DNA of 64,000 bases from Iamia sp963728655. Its GTDB lineage: Bacteria > Actinomycetota > Acidimicrobiia > Acidimicrobiales > Iamiaceae. The stretch spans positions 930,001 through 994,000 of the forward strand of contig CAVSLD010000002.1 of NCBI GenBank assembly GCA_963728655.1, in the 5' to 3' direction. Below, in pieces: positions 24,743 through 33,756 of this stretch (the first letter of the stretch is position 1; each line of letters starts with the position of its first letter). The position numbers were made by a program, and so were the translations under genes. Under the pieces are notes generated by a model that searched no databases, was not told where the DNA came from, and saw only the letters and a program-made list of their open reading frames with translations.

Positions 24743-25655
24743 GGTGGCCCGCCCGGCGGAGGTCGTCGTCGAGGGCCGCAACCAGGCAGCCGTGCCAGTC
24801 ATCGGCCGAGGCGAAGCGCTGCGCGGGATCGGGGTGCATGCCCACCCGCACCAGGGTCTGCCACCGCGGTCGCAGCACGTCGACGAGCTCGGCCACCCGC
24901 TCGGGGGGCGGGGGCAGGCTGGCGCTCAGCACCGACACGATCACCGCGGTGGCGCCGTAGAGGTCGGCCGCACCCGTGACCCGGCCGTCCCCGGTGACCT
25001 GCTCGGGGGCCCGGTAGAGGCGGGTGCCGACCCGACGGTCCGGTGCCGGTCGGCCGGCGGCCGCGGTCGGGGTGGCGATGCCGAGGTCGGCGAGCAGGAG
25101 CCGCTCGCCGGGGGCCAGGACCCCCGGCGTGGGGCCGATGGCTGCGTCGGTGCTGCGGATCAGCAGGTTGGCGGGCTGCACGTCGCGGTGCACCAGGCCG
25201 TGGGCGTGCACGACCTCGAGGGCGCCGCGGAGCGCACCGCCCACCCGGGCCGTCTGCCAGGGGTCGCCGACGCGCCCGGCCCGGAGGCGGCCCCCGAGGG
25301 TGCCGCCGTCGGCCAGGTCCAGGACGAGGTGGGAGGCATCGTCGTCGTCGCCCTGGTCGAGGAGCCCGACCACGTCGGCACAGGCGACGGTGCGCAGGAC
25401 CTCCCCCTCGGCCCGCACCCGGCGCTGGTTGGCCCCGGGTGGGTCACCCGGGTCGGTCTCGGGACGGGAGCGCTTGAGGGCCACCGATCGGCCGCTCCGC
25501 GGGTCCCGGGCCCGGTACACGTGGGCCGACCCGCCCGTGCCCAGCAGGGCCTCGGGGCGGTACCGGCCGACCCGGTCCGGGACCGGGCCGGCCCCGGGGT
25601 CGGCCGCGGCCGGAGCCGTGACGGACCCCGGGGGGCGGACCGCGAGGCCGATCAC
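24729..25655 (-). CDS. Hanks-type serine/threonine protein kinase, soluble
   Basis: 308 residues. Kinase motifs are complete: Gly-rich loop LGTGGSAHVYRA (38-49), Lys61 in VALKRSR, HRDVQPANLL (156-165), DLG in place of DFG (190-192) and RAPEQV. No membrane helix and no PASTA repeats, unlike PknB; no lanthionine-cyclase domain follows. It starts 13 nt after the small peptide gene and overlaps oxygenase 2, so it is probably co-transcribed with both. Its substrate may be the peptide or the oxygenases; this is inference. Confidence 0.85.
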   Translation of the reverse strand: MIGLAVRPPGSVTAPAAADPGAGPVPDRVGRYRPEALLGTGGSAHVYRARDPRSGRSVALKRSRPETDPGDPPGANQRRVRAEGEVLRTVACADVVGLLDQGDDDDASHLVLDLADGGTLGGRLRAGRVGDPWQTARVGGALRGALEVVHAHGLVHRDVQPANLLIRSTDAAIGPTPGVLAPGERLLLADLGIATPTAAAGRPAPDRRVGTRLYRAPEQVTGDGRVTGAADLYGATAVIVSVLSASLPPPPERVAELVDVLRPRWQTLVRVGMHPDPAQRFASADDWHGCLVAALDDDLRRAGHRGLA

Positions 25656-25668
25656 CCGGCGCCCGGCG

Positions 25669-25932
25669 TCAGACGGTCGGCGCCGCGTCGGCGTAGCTGG
25701 CCCGGATCAGCGGGCCGCGGACCGGGCCGCTGAAGCCGAAGTCGAGGCTCGGGCCCTTGCCGGTGCTCAGCGGGCGCGAGGCGAACCCCGACACCTCGTC
25801 GCCGTAGCGCGAGCGGGCGTCGGCCGCCGACTCGGCGTCCAGCCGGTACTCGTCGAGCTTGTCCTTCGGGATGAAGAACACGCCGTCCTCGCTGCTCACC
25901 AACATGCCGTTGGTGTCCTTGATCTCGCTCAT
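25669..25932 (-). CDS. 87-residue precursor-like peptide
   Basis: ATG 25932 is preceded by GAGAGGAACGACG, a proper ribosome site, unlike most genes here. The first half is acidic and helical or beta-rich (MSEIKDTNGMLVSSEDGVFF, then IPKDKLDEYRLDAES and DEVSGF); the second half is poor in acidic residues and rich in Ser, Gly, Pro, Arg and aromatics (ASRPLSTGKGPSLDFGFSG, then VRGPLIRASYADAAPTV). That leader/core contrast, together with a kinase and two hydroxylase-type genes in the same locus, is what a modified-peptide precursor would look like. No Cys is present, so lanthionine-type rings are excluded. Function is unproven; it might instead be a regulatory partner of the kinase. Confidence 0.7.
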   Translation of the reverse strand: MSEIKDTNGMLVSSEDGVFFIPKDKLDEYRLDAESAADARSRYGDEVSGFASRPLSTGKGPSLDFGFSGPVRGPLIRASYADAAPTV

Positions 25933-26040
25933 CGTCGTTCCTCTCTGGAAGGGCGATCGGACCACCCGATCACGGGGGGAGACGTCGACGTGGCGGTGGG
26001 GTTACAGGCCCAGCCCGCGGCCCCGATGCGCTCCATCGGG

Positions 26041-26071
26041 TTGACCGGCCGGTCAAGCGGGCCGGTAGCCT
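26041..26071 (+). promoter_or_regulatory. Promoter of moxR with embedded 16-bp palindrome
   Basis: TTGACCGGCCGGTCAA (26041-26056) is a perfect palindrome that includes a -35-like TTGACC; TAGCCT at 26066-26071 ends 6 nt before ATG 26078. A repressor bound there would block the promoter. Confidence 0.55.
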
Positions 26072-26077
26072 GCGCCG

Positions 26078-26995
26078 ATGGCCGTCACCGAGTCCGAGCC
26101 CCGGTTCGAGTCCGTCGCCGCCGTGCGCGACGGCCTCCGCGAGACCCAGTACCTCGCCGACGAGGGGATCGCCGGCATCGTGTACCTGGCCGACCGCCTG
26201 GGCAAGCCGGTGCTGGTCGAGGGCCCGGCCGGCACGGGCAAGACCCAGCTGGCCAAGTCGGTGGCCGAGATGATGGGCGCCCGGCTCATCCGCCTCCAGT
26301 GCTACGAGGGCCTCGACGAGTCCCGCGCCCTCTACGAGTGGAACTACAAGAAGCAGCTGCTCCGCATCCAGGCCGAGCGCACCGACGACTCCACCTGGTC
26401 CGAGGTCGAGGAGGACATCTTCTCCGACGACTTCCTGCTCGAGCGTCCCCTGCTGGAGGCCATCCGCAGCGAGGACCCGGTGGTCCTGCTGATCGACGAG
26501 GTCGACCGCGTGGAGGTCGAGACCGAGGCCCTGCTGCTGGAGATCCTCTCCGACTACCAGGTGTCGATCCCCGAGCTGGGCACGGTCACGGCCAAGCAGA
26601 TCCCGCTCGTGTTCCTCACCTCCAACGCCACCCGCGAGCTGTCCGAGGCCCTCAAGCGCCGGTGCCTCTACCTCCACGTCGACTACCCGGACCTCGAGCG
26701 GGAGCGGGAGATCGTCATCACCAAGGTGCCCGACATCTCCGAGGCCCTGGCCGACCAGGTGGCCCGCATCGTGCGGTCCCTGCGCCAGCTCGAGCTGAAG
26801 AAGGCACCGTCGGTGTCCGAGACCCTCGACTGGGCCCGCACCCTTCTGCTGCTGGGCGTCACCGAGGTCGACTCCGAGACGGCCACCAGCACGGCCAACA
26901 TCCTGCTCAAGTACCAGTCCGACATCGCCAAGGCGGTCCGCGAGCTGGCCAGCGACCAGTCGGCGGTCAAGGCCTTCGCGCCGGGCCCGAAGTAG
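26078..26995 (+). CDS. MoxR-family AAA ATPase
   Basis: 305 residues. Walker A EGPAGTGKTQLAKSVAEMMG, Walker B VVLLIDEVDRVEVE, sensor 1 VFLTSNATRELSEALKRRC. MoxR ATPases work with VWA proteins to activate or assemble other proteins, for example carbon monoxide dehydrogenase or transport complexes. The VWA gene follows after 9 nt in the same direction, the standard pair. No target such as coxL is visible in the window. Confidence 0.9.
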   Translation: MAVTESEPRFESVAAVRDGLRETQYLADEGIAGIVYLADRLGKPVLVEGPAGTGKTQLAKSVAEMMGARLIRLQCYEGLDESRALYEWNYKKQLLRIQAERTDDSTWSEVEEDIFSDDFLLERPLLEAIRSEDPVVLLIDEVDRVEVETEALLLEILSDYQVSIPELGTVTAKQIPLVFLTSNATRELSEALKRRCLYLHVDYPDLEREREIVITKVPDISEALADQVARIVRSLRQLELKKAPSVSETLDWARTLLLLGVTEVDSETATSTANILLKYQSDIAKAVRELASDQSAVKAFAPGPK

Positions 26996-27004
26996 CGGGG
27001 ACCG

Positions 27005-28507
27005 GTGCCGGCGACCGACGCCCACCTGGCCTCGGGTGAGGCCCTGCTCGAGCTCCTCTCGGGCTTCATCGTGGAGCTGCGCGAGGCGGGCCTGCCGGTC
27101 AGCCTGACCGAGAACCTCGACGCCCTCGAGGCGGTCAAGCACATCCCCCTCGAGGACCGCGACGCCTTCAAGTACGCACTGGGGGCCACCCTGGTGAAGT
27201 CCAGTGCCCACTGGCGGGCCTTCGAGACGGTCTTCGAGGTCTACTTCTCGCTCCGGGGCGCCCAGCACGCCATCGACGACGAGGCCGGCGCCGACGCGGC
27301 CGACGGCGAGATCGACCCCGACGACGTGGACGGCCAGATGCCGGGCCAGGGCGACGGCGAGGGCAAGGGCGCCGGGGGCGGGGCCGAGGCCCTCAGCCCC
27401 GAGGAGCTGGCCCAGATGCTCTACCAGGCCCTGCTCCAGGGCAACGAGGCCATGCTGCGGGCCTTGGCCCGCCAGGCGGTGAAGCGCTTCGCAGGCATGG
27501 AGCCGGGCCGGCCCGTCGGCGGCACCTACTACCTGTACCGCACGCTGCGGAACCTCGACCTCGACGACGTGCTCGACAAGCTCATGGACCAGGCCCGGCA
27601 GCGCCAGGCCGACCAGGGCCAGGAGCTGAGCCCGCTCGAGGAGCGCCTCGAGCGCGACGAGTTCGAGCACCGCATCGAGGGCCTGAAGCGCGAGGTCGAG
27701 GCCGAGATCCGCCGGCGCCTGGTGGCCGACCGGGGCGTCGAGGCCATGTCCCGCACGCTGCGCAAGCCGTTGCCCGAGGACGTCGACTTCATGCACGCCA
27801 GCCGGGAGGAGATGGCGAACCTCCGCAAGGCGCTCTACCCCCTCACCCGGCGCCTCGCCGTCCGCCTCGCCCGCAAGCGTCGCCACGGCCGCAAGGGCGC
27901 CCTCGACTTCCGGGCCACGGTCCGCTCCTCGCTCAGCTACGGCGGCGTCCCCGCCGACCCCAAGTTCCGCTACCCCCGGCCCCACAAGCCCGAGATCTTC
28001 GTGGTGGCCGACATCTCCGGCTCGGTGGCCGCCTTCGCCCGCTTCACGCTGATGCTCGTCTACGCCATCAGCCACCAGTTCTCACGGGTGCGGGCGTTCA
28101 CCTTCATCGACGGCATCGACGAGGTGACCTCGTACTTCGAGGGCACCGAGGACATCAACCAGGCCATCCACCGGGTCAACACCGAGGCCGACGTGGTGTG
28201 GGTCGACGGCCACTCCGACTACGGCCACGCCTTCGAGGTGTTCTGGCAGCGCTGGGGCAAGGAGATCGGCCCCAAGACCACCGTCATCCTCCTCGGCGAC
28301 GCCCGGAACAACTACCACGCCTCCCAGTCCTGGGTGGTCAAGGAGATGCAGCACCGGGCCCGCCACGTCTACTGGCTGAACCCCGAGCCCCGGAACTACT
28401 GGGACACGGGCGACAGCATCGTGGGGGAGTACGCCACCCACTGCGACGGCACCTTCGAGTGCCGCAACCTCCGCCAGCTCGAGCGCTTCATCGACCACCT
28501 GGCGTAG
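27005..28507 (+). CDS. VWA (CoxE-like) protein, MoxR partner
   Basis: 500 residues from GTG 27005. N-terminal helical region with a Gly/Asp-rich linker (about residues 95-130), a charged coiled middle (RQADQGQELSPLEERLERDE), then a C-terminal VWA domain with MIDAS DISGSVAAFARF at about residue 339 and RARHVYWLNPEP near the end, typical of CoxE-like proteins. Acts with the MoxR ATPase as a chaperone-like pair in the cytoplasm. Its last 20 nt overlap the convergent GH15 gene. Confidence 0.9.
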   Translation: MPATDAHLASGEALLELLSGFIVELREAGLPVSLTENLDALEAVKHIPLEDRDAFKYALGATLVKSSAHWRAFETVFEVYFSLRGAQHAIDDEAGADAADGEIDPDDVDGQMPGQGDGEGKGAGGGAEALSPEELAQMLYQALLQGNEAMLRALARQAVKRFAGMEPGRPVGGTYYLYRTLRNLDLDDVLDKLMDQARQRQADQGQELSPLEERLERDEFEHRIEGLKREVEAEIRRRLVADRGVEAMSRTLRKPLPEDVDFMHASREEMANLRKALYPLTRRLAVRLARKRRHGRKGALDFRATVRSSLSYGGVPADPKFRYPRPHKPEIFVVADISGSVAAFARFTLMLVYAISHQFSRVRAFTFIDGIDEVTSYFEGTEDINQAIHRVNTEADVVWVDGHSDYGHAFEVFWQRWGKEIGPKTTVILLGDARNNYHASQSWVVKEMQHRARHVYWLNPEPRNYWDTGDSIVGEYATHCDGTFECRNLRQLERFIDHLA

Positions 28508-30284
28508 GTCCCGAGCGGGTGCCGCCCCGCTTGTCGAGGAGCATGGCGCACTCGACCAGGCCGATGTGGGAGAAGGCCTGGGGGAAGTTGCCCAGCATGC
28601 GCTGGGTGCGGGGGTCCCACTCCTCGGCCAGCAGGCCCACGTCGTTGCGGAGCCGGAGCAGGCGCTCGTACAGGGCCTCGGCGTCCTCGACGCGGCCGTG
28701 GAGGGCCAGGGCCTGGACCATCCAGAACGAGCAGAGGAGGAAGACGCCCTCGTCGCCCTCGAGCCCGTCGTCGGTGTGCTCCTGGCGGTAGCGGAGCACC
28801 AGGCCGTCGTCGGTGAGCTCCTCGAGGATGGCGTCGATGGTGGCGCCGACCCGGGAGTCCTCGGGGGGGAGGAAGCCGACGATCGGGACGAGGAGGACGC
28901 TGGCGTCGAGCGCGGTGCTGTCGTAGGACTGCACGAACACGCCGCGGCGGTCGACGCCGCGCTCGAGCACCTCGGCGTGGATCTCGTCGCGCTGCGCGGC
29001 CCACTCGTCGACGGGGCCGTCCATCCCGAAGTCCTGGGCCCAGCGGATGCCGCGGTCGAACGCGACCCACGCCATCACCTTCGAGTGGGTGAAGTGACGG
29101 CGGTCGCCGCGCACCTCCCAGATCCCGTCGTCGGGCTGTCGCCACACCTCGCCCAGGCGGTCGAGCAGGGCGACGACGAGCGGCCAGGTGTCGCCGTCGG
29201 CCTCGCCCACGCCTGCGACCGCGGCCTGGTGGAGGGCGTCGAGGACCTCGCCGAACACGTCGATCTGGAGCTGGCCGTGGGCGGCGTTGCCGATGCGGAC
29301 CGGCATCGAGCCCTCGTAGCCCTCCAGCCAGGGCAGCTCCATCTCGGGTAGCCGGCGCTCGCCCGCGGGGCCGTACATGATCTGCACCTGGTCGGGTCGC
29401 CCGGCGATGGCCCGCAGCAGCCACCGGCGCCACGACTCGGCCTCCTCGGTGTAGCCGCCCTCGATGAGGGCCAGGAGGGTGAAGGTGGCGTCGCGCAGCC
29501 AGCAGTACCGGTAGTCCCAGTTGCGCTCCCCGCCCAGCTGCTCGGGCAGCGACGTGGTGGCGGCGGCCACGATCCCGCCGGTGGGGGCGTAGGTGAGGCC
29601 CTTCAGCACGGTGAGCGAGGAGCGCACGACCTCGCCCCACCGTCCTGCCGTGGCGCTGCGTCCGCTCCACTCCTCCCACCACTCGGTGGTGCGCCGGATG
29701 CTCTCGCCCACGTCCTCGGGCTCCGGCGTCTCGCCGCTCGACGGGTGCCAGGCCAGCTCGAAGTCCACCGTCTCACCGGGACCGACGGTGACCTCCGCGA
29801 CGTGGCGCCAGCCGTCGGGCCGGAGGCGCACGGGCGAGGTGAGGACGAGGGCGTCGGGCCCGGCCACGAAGCGCTGCTGGTCGCCGTCGCGTCGGACCCA
29901 CGGCACGATCGACCCGTAGTCCGGACGGACCACCAGCTCGACGGCCATGGCGACCTCGCCCTCCAGACCCTCGATCCGACGCACGACCTGGAGGGTCTCG
30001 TCCCGGACGGGCATGCAGTCGATCACCTTCACGACCCCGTGGGGGGTGGTGGCCGTCGTCTCGAGCACCAACGTCCCCGGCCGGTAGGTGCGAGAGACGT
30101 GGACCACGCTGTGGGCCGGCGAGATCATCCACCGGCCGTTCATGGCCGTGCCCAGCAGGGCGGTGAAGCAGGACGGCGAGTCGAAGCGGGGGAAGGTGAG
30201 CCAGTCGATGGACCCGTCGCGCCCCACCAGGGCGGCCGACTCGGTGTCGGACAGCAGGGCGTAGTCCTCGATGCGTGAAGCCAC
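28488..30284 (-). CDS. Glycoside hydrolase family 15 (glucoamylase/trehalase-like)
   Basis: 598 residues from GTG 30284. N-terminal beta domain (SRIEDYALLSDTESAALV, GSIDWLTFPRFDSPS) followed by an (alpha/alpha)6 barrel with GGERNWDYRYCWLRDATFTL, ELPWLEGYEGSMPVRIGNAA and HFTHSKVMAWVAFDRGIRWA. Actinobacterial members of this group include trehalases and glucan hydrolases; substrate cannot be told from sequence. No signal peptide, so cytoplasmic. The 3' end overlaps the convergent VWA gene by 20 nt. Confidence 0.92.
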   Translation of the reverse strand: MASRIEDYALLSDTESAALVGRDGSIDWLTFPRFDSPSCFTALLGTAMNGRWMISPAHSVVHVSRTYRPGTLVLETTATTPHGVVKVIDCMPVRDETLQVVRRIEGLEGEVAMAVELVVRPDYGSIVPWVRRDGDQQRFVAGPDALVLTSPVRLRPDGWRHVAEVTVGPGETVDFELAWHPSSGETPEPEDVGESIRRTTEWWEEWSGRSATAGRWGEVVRSSLTVLKGLTYAPTGGIVAAATTSLPEQLGGERNWDYRYCWLRDATFTLLALIEGGYTEEAESWRRWLLRAIAGRPDQVQIMYGPAGERRLPEMELPWLEGYEGSMPVRIGNAAHGQLQIDVFGEVLDALHQAAVAGVGEADGDTWPLVVALLDRLGEVWRQPDDGIWEVRGDRRHFTHSKVMAWVAFDRGIRWAQDFGMDGPVDEWAAQRDEIHAEVLERGVDRRGVFVQSYDSTALDASVLLVPIVGFLPPEDSRVGATIDAILEELTDDGLVLRYRQEHTDDGLEGDEGVFLLCSFWMVQALALHGRVEDAEALYERLLRLRNDVGLLAEEWDPRTQRMLGNFPQAFSHIGLVECAMLLDKRGGTRSGPTPGGR

Positions 30285-30469
30285 GGCCCATTGGTAGTCG
30301 CTCCGGGGGGCAGCGACGACCCGAGGACGGCCGGGGCCCTCCTCGTCGCCGGGGGACCCCGGTGGTACCGTCGACGGCGCGCGCTCCCGTCCGTCCGTCC
30401 CGGGTCGATGGGTGGCGAACCCCCCCACTCGCACCCCACGCGCCGTTGGCGGCGGCGCAGGAGCCATCC

Positions 30470-31972
30470 ATGTCCCGCAGTCGGATCCCGTCCTGTCGAC
30501 CGTCGCGTCGCACCGTCGCCGGCGTCGCCGTCCTGCTCGTCCTCCTGGTGGGGGCCTTCTCACCGGCCGCCGGCGCGGCCGAGGGCACGCCCCCGCCCCC
30601 GAAGCCCGAGGGCTCCACCAACGTCGTCGGCGGTTCGACGGCGCCGGCCGGCGCCTGGCCGTCCCAGGTCGGCCTGCTCTACAGCAGCGAGCCCGACAGC
30701 TTCCAGGCCCAGTTCTGCGGCGGCACCGTCATCAACCGGAGCTGGGTGCTGACCGCGGCCCACTGCGTCCAGGGGCTCACCGCCGGCCAGATCGACGTCC
30801 TCACCGGCACCCAGTCGCTCGTCAGCGGGGGCACCCGGTACCGGGCCAAGGAGATCCGCGTGTACGCCGGCTTCGACCCCGACACCTACTACCGCGACCT
30901 GGCCGTGATCCGCCTCGACCACCCGACCTTCGCACCGAACCAGGCGCTCGTCGGGCAGGGGGCCGGCGTGGCCACCGGCACCAGCACGGTGGGGACGGGC
31001 TGGGGCACCCTCGCCTCGGGCTCCCAGTCCTACCCGACCGAGCTGCAGCAGGTCACCGTGCCGCTCCGCAGCGACGCCCAGTGCACCGACGGCGTCTCCG
31101 GCGGCCAGGCCGGGTACGGCTCGGCCTACATCGCCAGCACCATGATCTGCGCCGGCCAGGCCGGCAAGGACACCTGCCAGGGTGACAGCGGCGGTCCGCT
31201 GGTGGTGGACCGGTCGGGCACGTGGACCCAGGTGGGCATCACCAGCTGGGGGATCGGGTGTGGTGGCGACTACCCAGGCGTCTACACCCGGGTGGCGGCC
31301 TTCAGCAGCTGGATCGAGGCCCAGATGCGCTACGGGCCCCAGCCCGACGCCACCGCCTTCGTGCGCCGGCTCTACCTCGACCTGTTCGACCGCCAGCCGA
31401 CGAACACCGAGCTGTTCTTCGCCGTGGCCGGCCTGGACGGAGGCACGTCCCGCGCCACCGTGGCCCGGGACCTGGTGCAGGGCGACGCCTTCCAGAAGAC
31501 GACCGGCGGCGTGACCCGGCTCTACAGCGCCTTCTTCCTCCGGAACCCGGACACGACGGGCATGGCCTACTGGTGGGACCAGGTCAACGGCAAGCGGTCG
31601 CTGTTCCGCATCGCCGAGATCATGGCCGCCTCCGGCGAGTTCCAGTCCCGCTACGGGTCGCTGGACGACGGCGCGTACGTCGACCGCGTGTACCAGAACG
31701 TGCTGGGCCGGGCCCCCGACGCCGGCGGCCGGGCCTACTGGGTCGGCGAGCTCTCGTCGGGACGGCGCGACCGAGGCGAGGTCATGGTCGGCTTCTCGGA
31801 GTCGTCGGAGTACAAGAGCGCCAACAAGGCCCGGGTCGACGTGGTGGCCACCTTCTTCGCCCACGTCCGCCGGGTCCCCACCGCGGGCGAGCTGGCCACC
31901 TGGCAGCCCCAGTCGAACCTGGCCCTCAACGGGTTCCTGCTCGACTCCTTCACCTACGCCAACCGCTTCTGA
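30470..31972 (+). CDS. Secreted trypsin-like serine protease with DUF4214-like tail
   Basis: 500 residues; ATG 30470 has AGGAG 9 nt upstream. Signal peptide at 1-37 (VAVLLVLLVGAFSPAAGA). Trypsin fold from NVVGGSTAPAG with the catalytic triad H98 (LTAAHC), D143 (RDLAVIRL) and S240 (GDSGGP); a Cys pair brackets the active site. From about residue 295, FVRRLYLDLFDRQPTNTE, then FFLRNPDTTGMAYWWDQV and YQNVLGRAPDAGGRAYWV, are three DUF4214-like helical repeats, which in other proteins are extracellular modules. Activation would require cleavage before VVGG. Confidence 0.9.
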   Translation: MSRSRIPSCRPSRRTVAGVAVLLVLLVGAFSPAAGAAEGTPPPPKPEGSTNVVGGSTAPAGAWPSQVGLLYSSEPDSFQAQFCGGTVINRSWVLTAAHCVQGLTAGQIDVLTGTQSLVSGGTRYRAKEIRVYAGFDPDTYYRDLAVIRLDHPTFAPNQALVGQGAGVATGTSTVGTGWGTLASGSQSYPTELQQVTVPLRSDAQCTDGVSGGQAGYGSAYIASTMICAGQAGKDTCQGDSGGPLVVDRSGTWTQVGITSWGIGCGGDYPGVYTRVAAFSSWIEAQMRYGPQPDATAFVRRLYLDLFDRQPTNTELFFAVAGLDGGTSRATVARDLVQGDAFQKTTGGVTRLYSAFFLRNPDTTGMAYWWDQVNGKRSLFRIAEIMAASGEFQSRYGSLDDGAYVDRVYQNVLGRAPDAGGRAYWVGELSSGRRDRGEVMVGFSESSEYKSANKARVDVVATFFAHVRRVPTAGELATWQPQSNLALNGFLLDSFTYANRF

Positions 31973-32023
31973 TCGGACCGGGCGCCGGGACCCGGCACGT
32001 CCGGCCGCGCCGGCGGCGTCGAC

Positions 32024-32932
32024 TCAGCGGGCGCGCCCGCCCGGCTTCTGGTCGTCGTGGGCCTCGACCGCACGGCGACCCACCTGCACCAGGCGCAGCA
32101 CCGTGACCAGCCCGATGCCGCCCACGGCGTTGCCGAGCCCGGCGAAGGCGGCGGCCCCGGCCATGTCGGCGTAGCCGAAGGGCGCCCCGAAGACGAGGGC
32201 GCCGAACATCTCGAGCGAGCCCACGATCACGTGGTTCATGGGGCCGGCGGCGAGGAGGAAGGCCACGGCCACGGCGGCGACCAGGCGGGCGACCATCGAC
32301 TCGGTGCTCTGCTGCATCCAGGTCATCAGGGTCATGGTCATGCCGGCCAGCACGGCGGCGGCGAAGGCCTCCTTCCCGATGCCCATGTCGGGGTAGTGGC
32401 GACCCACCTCGACGGCCGTGGCCCGCAGCTGGGGGAACGCGGCCACCACCAGGGCCATGGCCACCCAGCCCGCGGCCAGGTTGGTGGTGAGGTTGCCGCC
32501 CCAGAGGCGCAGCACCGCCACCCGGCGATCGCTGCGGTGGGCGACCCGGGCGACCACCGGCAACAGGAAGTGCTCGGTGAACAGCTCGGACTGGCCGAGG
32601 GTCAGGGCGATGAACCCGATGCCGAAGGCCAGTGCGCCGAGGAGCTCGCTGCCGGTGGCCTCGCGGACGAGGAGCAGGGCCAGCACGCCCGTGACCACGT
32701 CGAGGCCGCCCACGGCCCCCGTGGCCAGCAGGGACGGCCAGGAGCGGGTGAGGCGCCGCTCGCCCTCGTCGATGGTGCGCTGGAGGGTCTGGGCCAGTGC
32801 GTCGTCGGTCTCGCCGCCCTCGGCGGCCACCTGGTGGGCGTTGGCGCCGTCGTCGGGGCGCTCGTCGCCCTCGGCCCGGGGGTCGGTCGCGGCCCGGTCG
32901 TCGGGCGTGCCGGCGGGAGGGGTCTGCTCCAT
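32024..32932 (-). CDS. Formate/nitrite transporter (FNT) family protein
   Basis: 302 residues from ATG 32932; a TTG at 32938 would sit 6 nt after a TAGCGT box and may be the true leaderless start. A hydrophilic N-terminus of about 65 residues precedes six membrane helices, with GQSELFTEHFLLPV, WGGNLTTNLAAGWV and AGPMNHVIVGSLEMF as conserved FNT features. The family conducts small monovalent anions such as formate or nitrite. No formate or nitrite enzyme lies directly beside it; the siroheme reductase is 3 kb away. Confidence 0.85.
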   Translation of the reverse strand: MEQTPPAGTPDDRAATDPRAEGDERPDDGANAHQVAAEGGETDDALAQTLQRTIDEGERRLTRSWPSLLATGAVGGLDVVTGVLALLLVREATGSELLGALAFGIGFIALTLGQSELFTEHFLLPVVARVAHRSDRRVAVLRLWGGNLTTNLAAGWVAMALVVAAFPQLRATAVEVGRHYPDMGIGKEAFAAAVLAGMTMTLMTWMQQSTESMVARLVAAVAVAFLLAAGPMNHVIVGSLEMFGALVFGAPFGYADMAGAAAFAGLGNAVGGIGLVTVLRLVQVGRRAVEAHDDQKPGGRAR

Positions 32933-32982
32933 GGTCAAGCCGGCACGCTACCCGGGGCCGCCCCGGGCAACCCCTGCTCGGC

Positions 32983-33756
32983 TCAGCTGGTGCTGAGCAT
33001 GCCCCCGTCGACGGTGAGGTGCTGGCCGGTCACGTAGCTGGCCTCGTCGCTGAGGAGGAAGCGCACGACCCGGGCGATCTCGTCGGGGCGGGCCGGGCGT
33101 CCCATGGGGATGCGCTCGAGCAGCATGCGCTCGAGCTCGGGGACGGCCATCACCGGCGCGAGCATCGGTGTGTCGACCGGGCCGGGGCACACCGCGTTGG
33201 CGCGGACCCCCTCGAAGGAGAGGCGGTGGGCGAGGGAGCGGGTGAGGCCGATGAGACCGGCCTTGGAGGCGCAGTAGGCGGGGGTGAGCGAGCTGCCGGT
33301 CCAGGCCTCGACCGAGGAGATGGCCACCACGGCCGAGCCCGGCCCGGCGTCGGCCAGGTGGCGCATGAGGGCCTTGACCAGGAAGGCGTGGGCCTCCAGG
33401 TTCACGTCCAGGACGCCTGACCAGTCCTCGTCGCGCAGCTTCTCGACGGGGCGGGAACGGGCCACGCCCGCGGCGTGGACGAGGCCACCGAGGGGGCCGA
33501 GGGCGGCGAGGGCCTCCTCGGCCGCCGGCGCCAGGGCGTCGTGGTCGGTGACGTCGACGGCCGCGGCGTGGGCCGCGGGGCCCTGCGCCCGGACCAGGTC
33601 CGCCGTCTCCGACGCGCCGTCGGCGTCGAGGTCCCAGCAGGCGACCGGCCGGCCCACCTCGGCCAGGGCCACCGCGCACGCCCGGCCGATGCCCGAGCCC
33701 GCCCCGGTCACGACGACGGCGGTCGAGGGGGTCCCGAGGAGCCCGCCGTCGGCCAT
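32983..33756 (-). CDS. Short-chain dehydrogenase/reductase
   Basis: 257 residues. Rossmann motif VTGAGSGIGRACAVAL, NNAG equivalent VHAAGVARSRP, catalytic Ser in AISSVEAWTG, YCASKAGLIGL with the Tyr/Lys pair, and C-terminal YVTGQHLTVDGGM. NAD(P)-dependent; the FabG-like sequence does not fix the substrate. The ATG shares a base with the TGA at 33756-33758 of the upstream gene as read. Confidence 0.9.
   Translation of the reverse strand: MADGGLLGTPSTAVVVTGAGSGIGRACAVALAEVGRPVACWDLDADGASETADLVRAQGPAAHAAAVDVTDHDALAPAAEEALAALGPLGGLVHAAGVARSRPVEKLRDEDWSGVLDVNLEAHAFLVKALMRHLADAGPGSAVVAISSVEAWTGSSLTPAYCASKAGLIGLTRSLAHRLSFEGVRANAVCPGPVDTPMLAPVMAVPELERMLLERIPMGRPARPDEIARVVRFLLSDEASYVTGQHLTVDGGMLSTS

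Noticed and set aside
24729..25655. Class III/IV lanthipeptide synthetase
   Set aside because: Only a kinase domain is present, no lyase or cyclase, and the peptide has no Cys.
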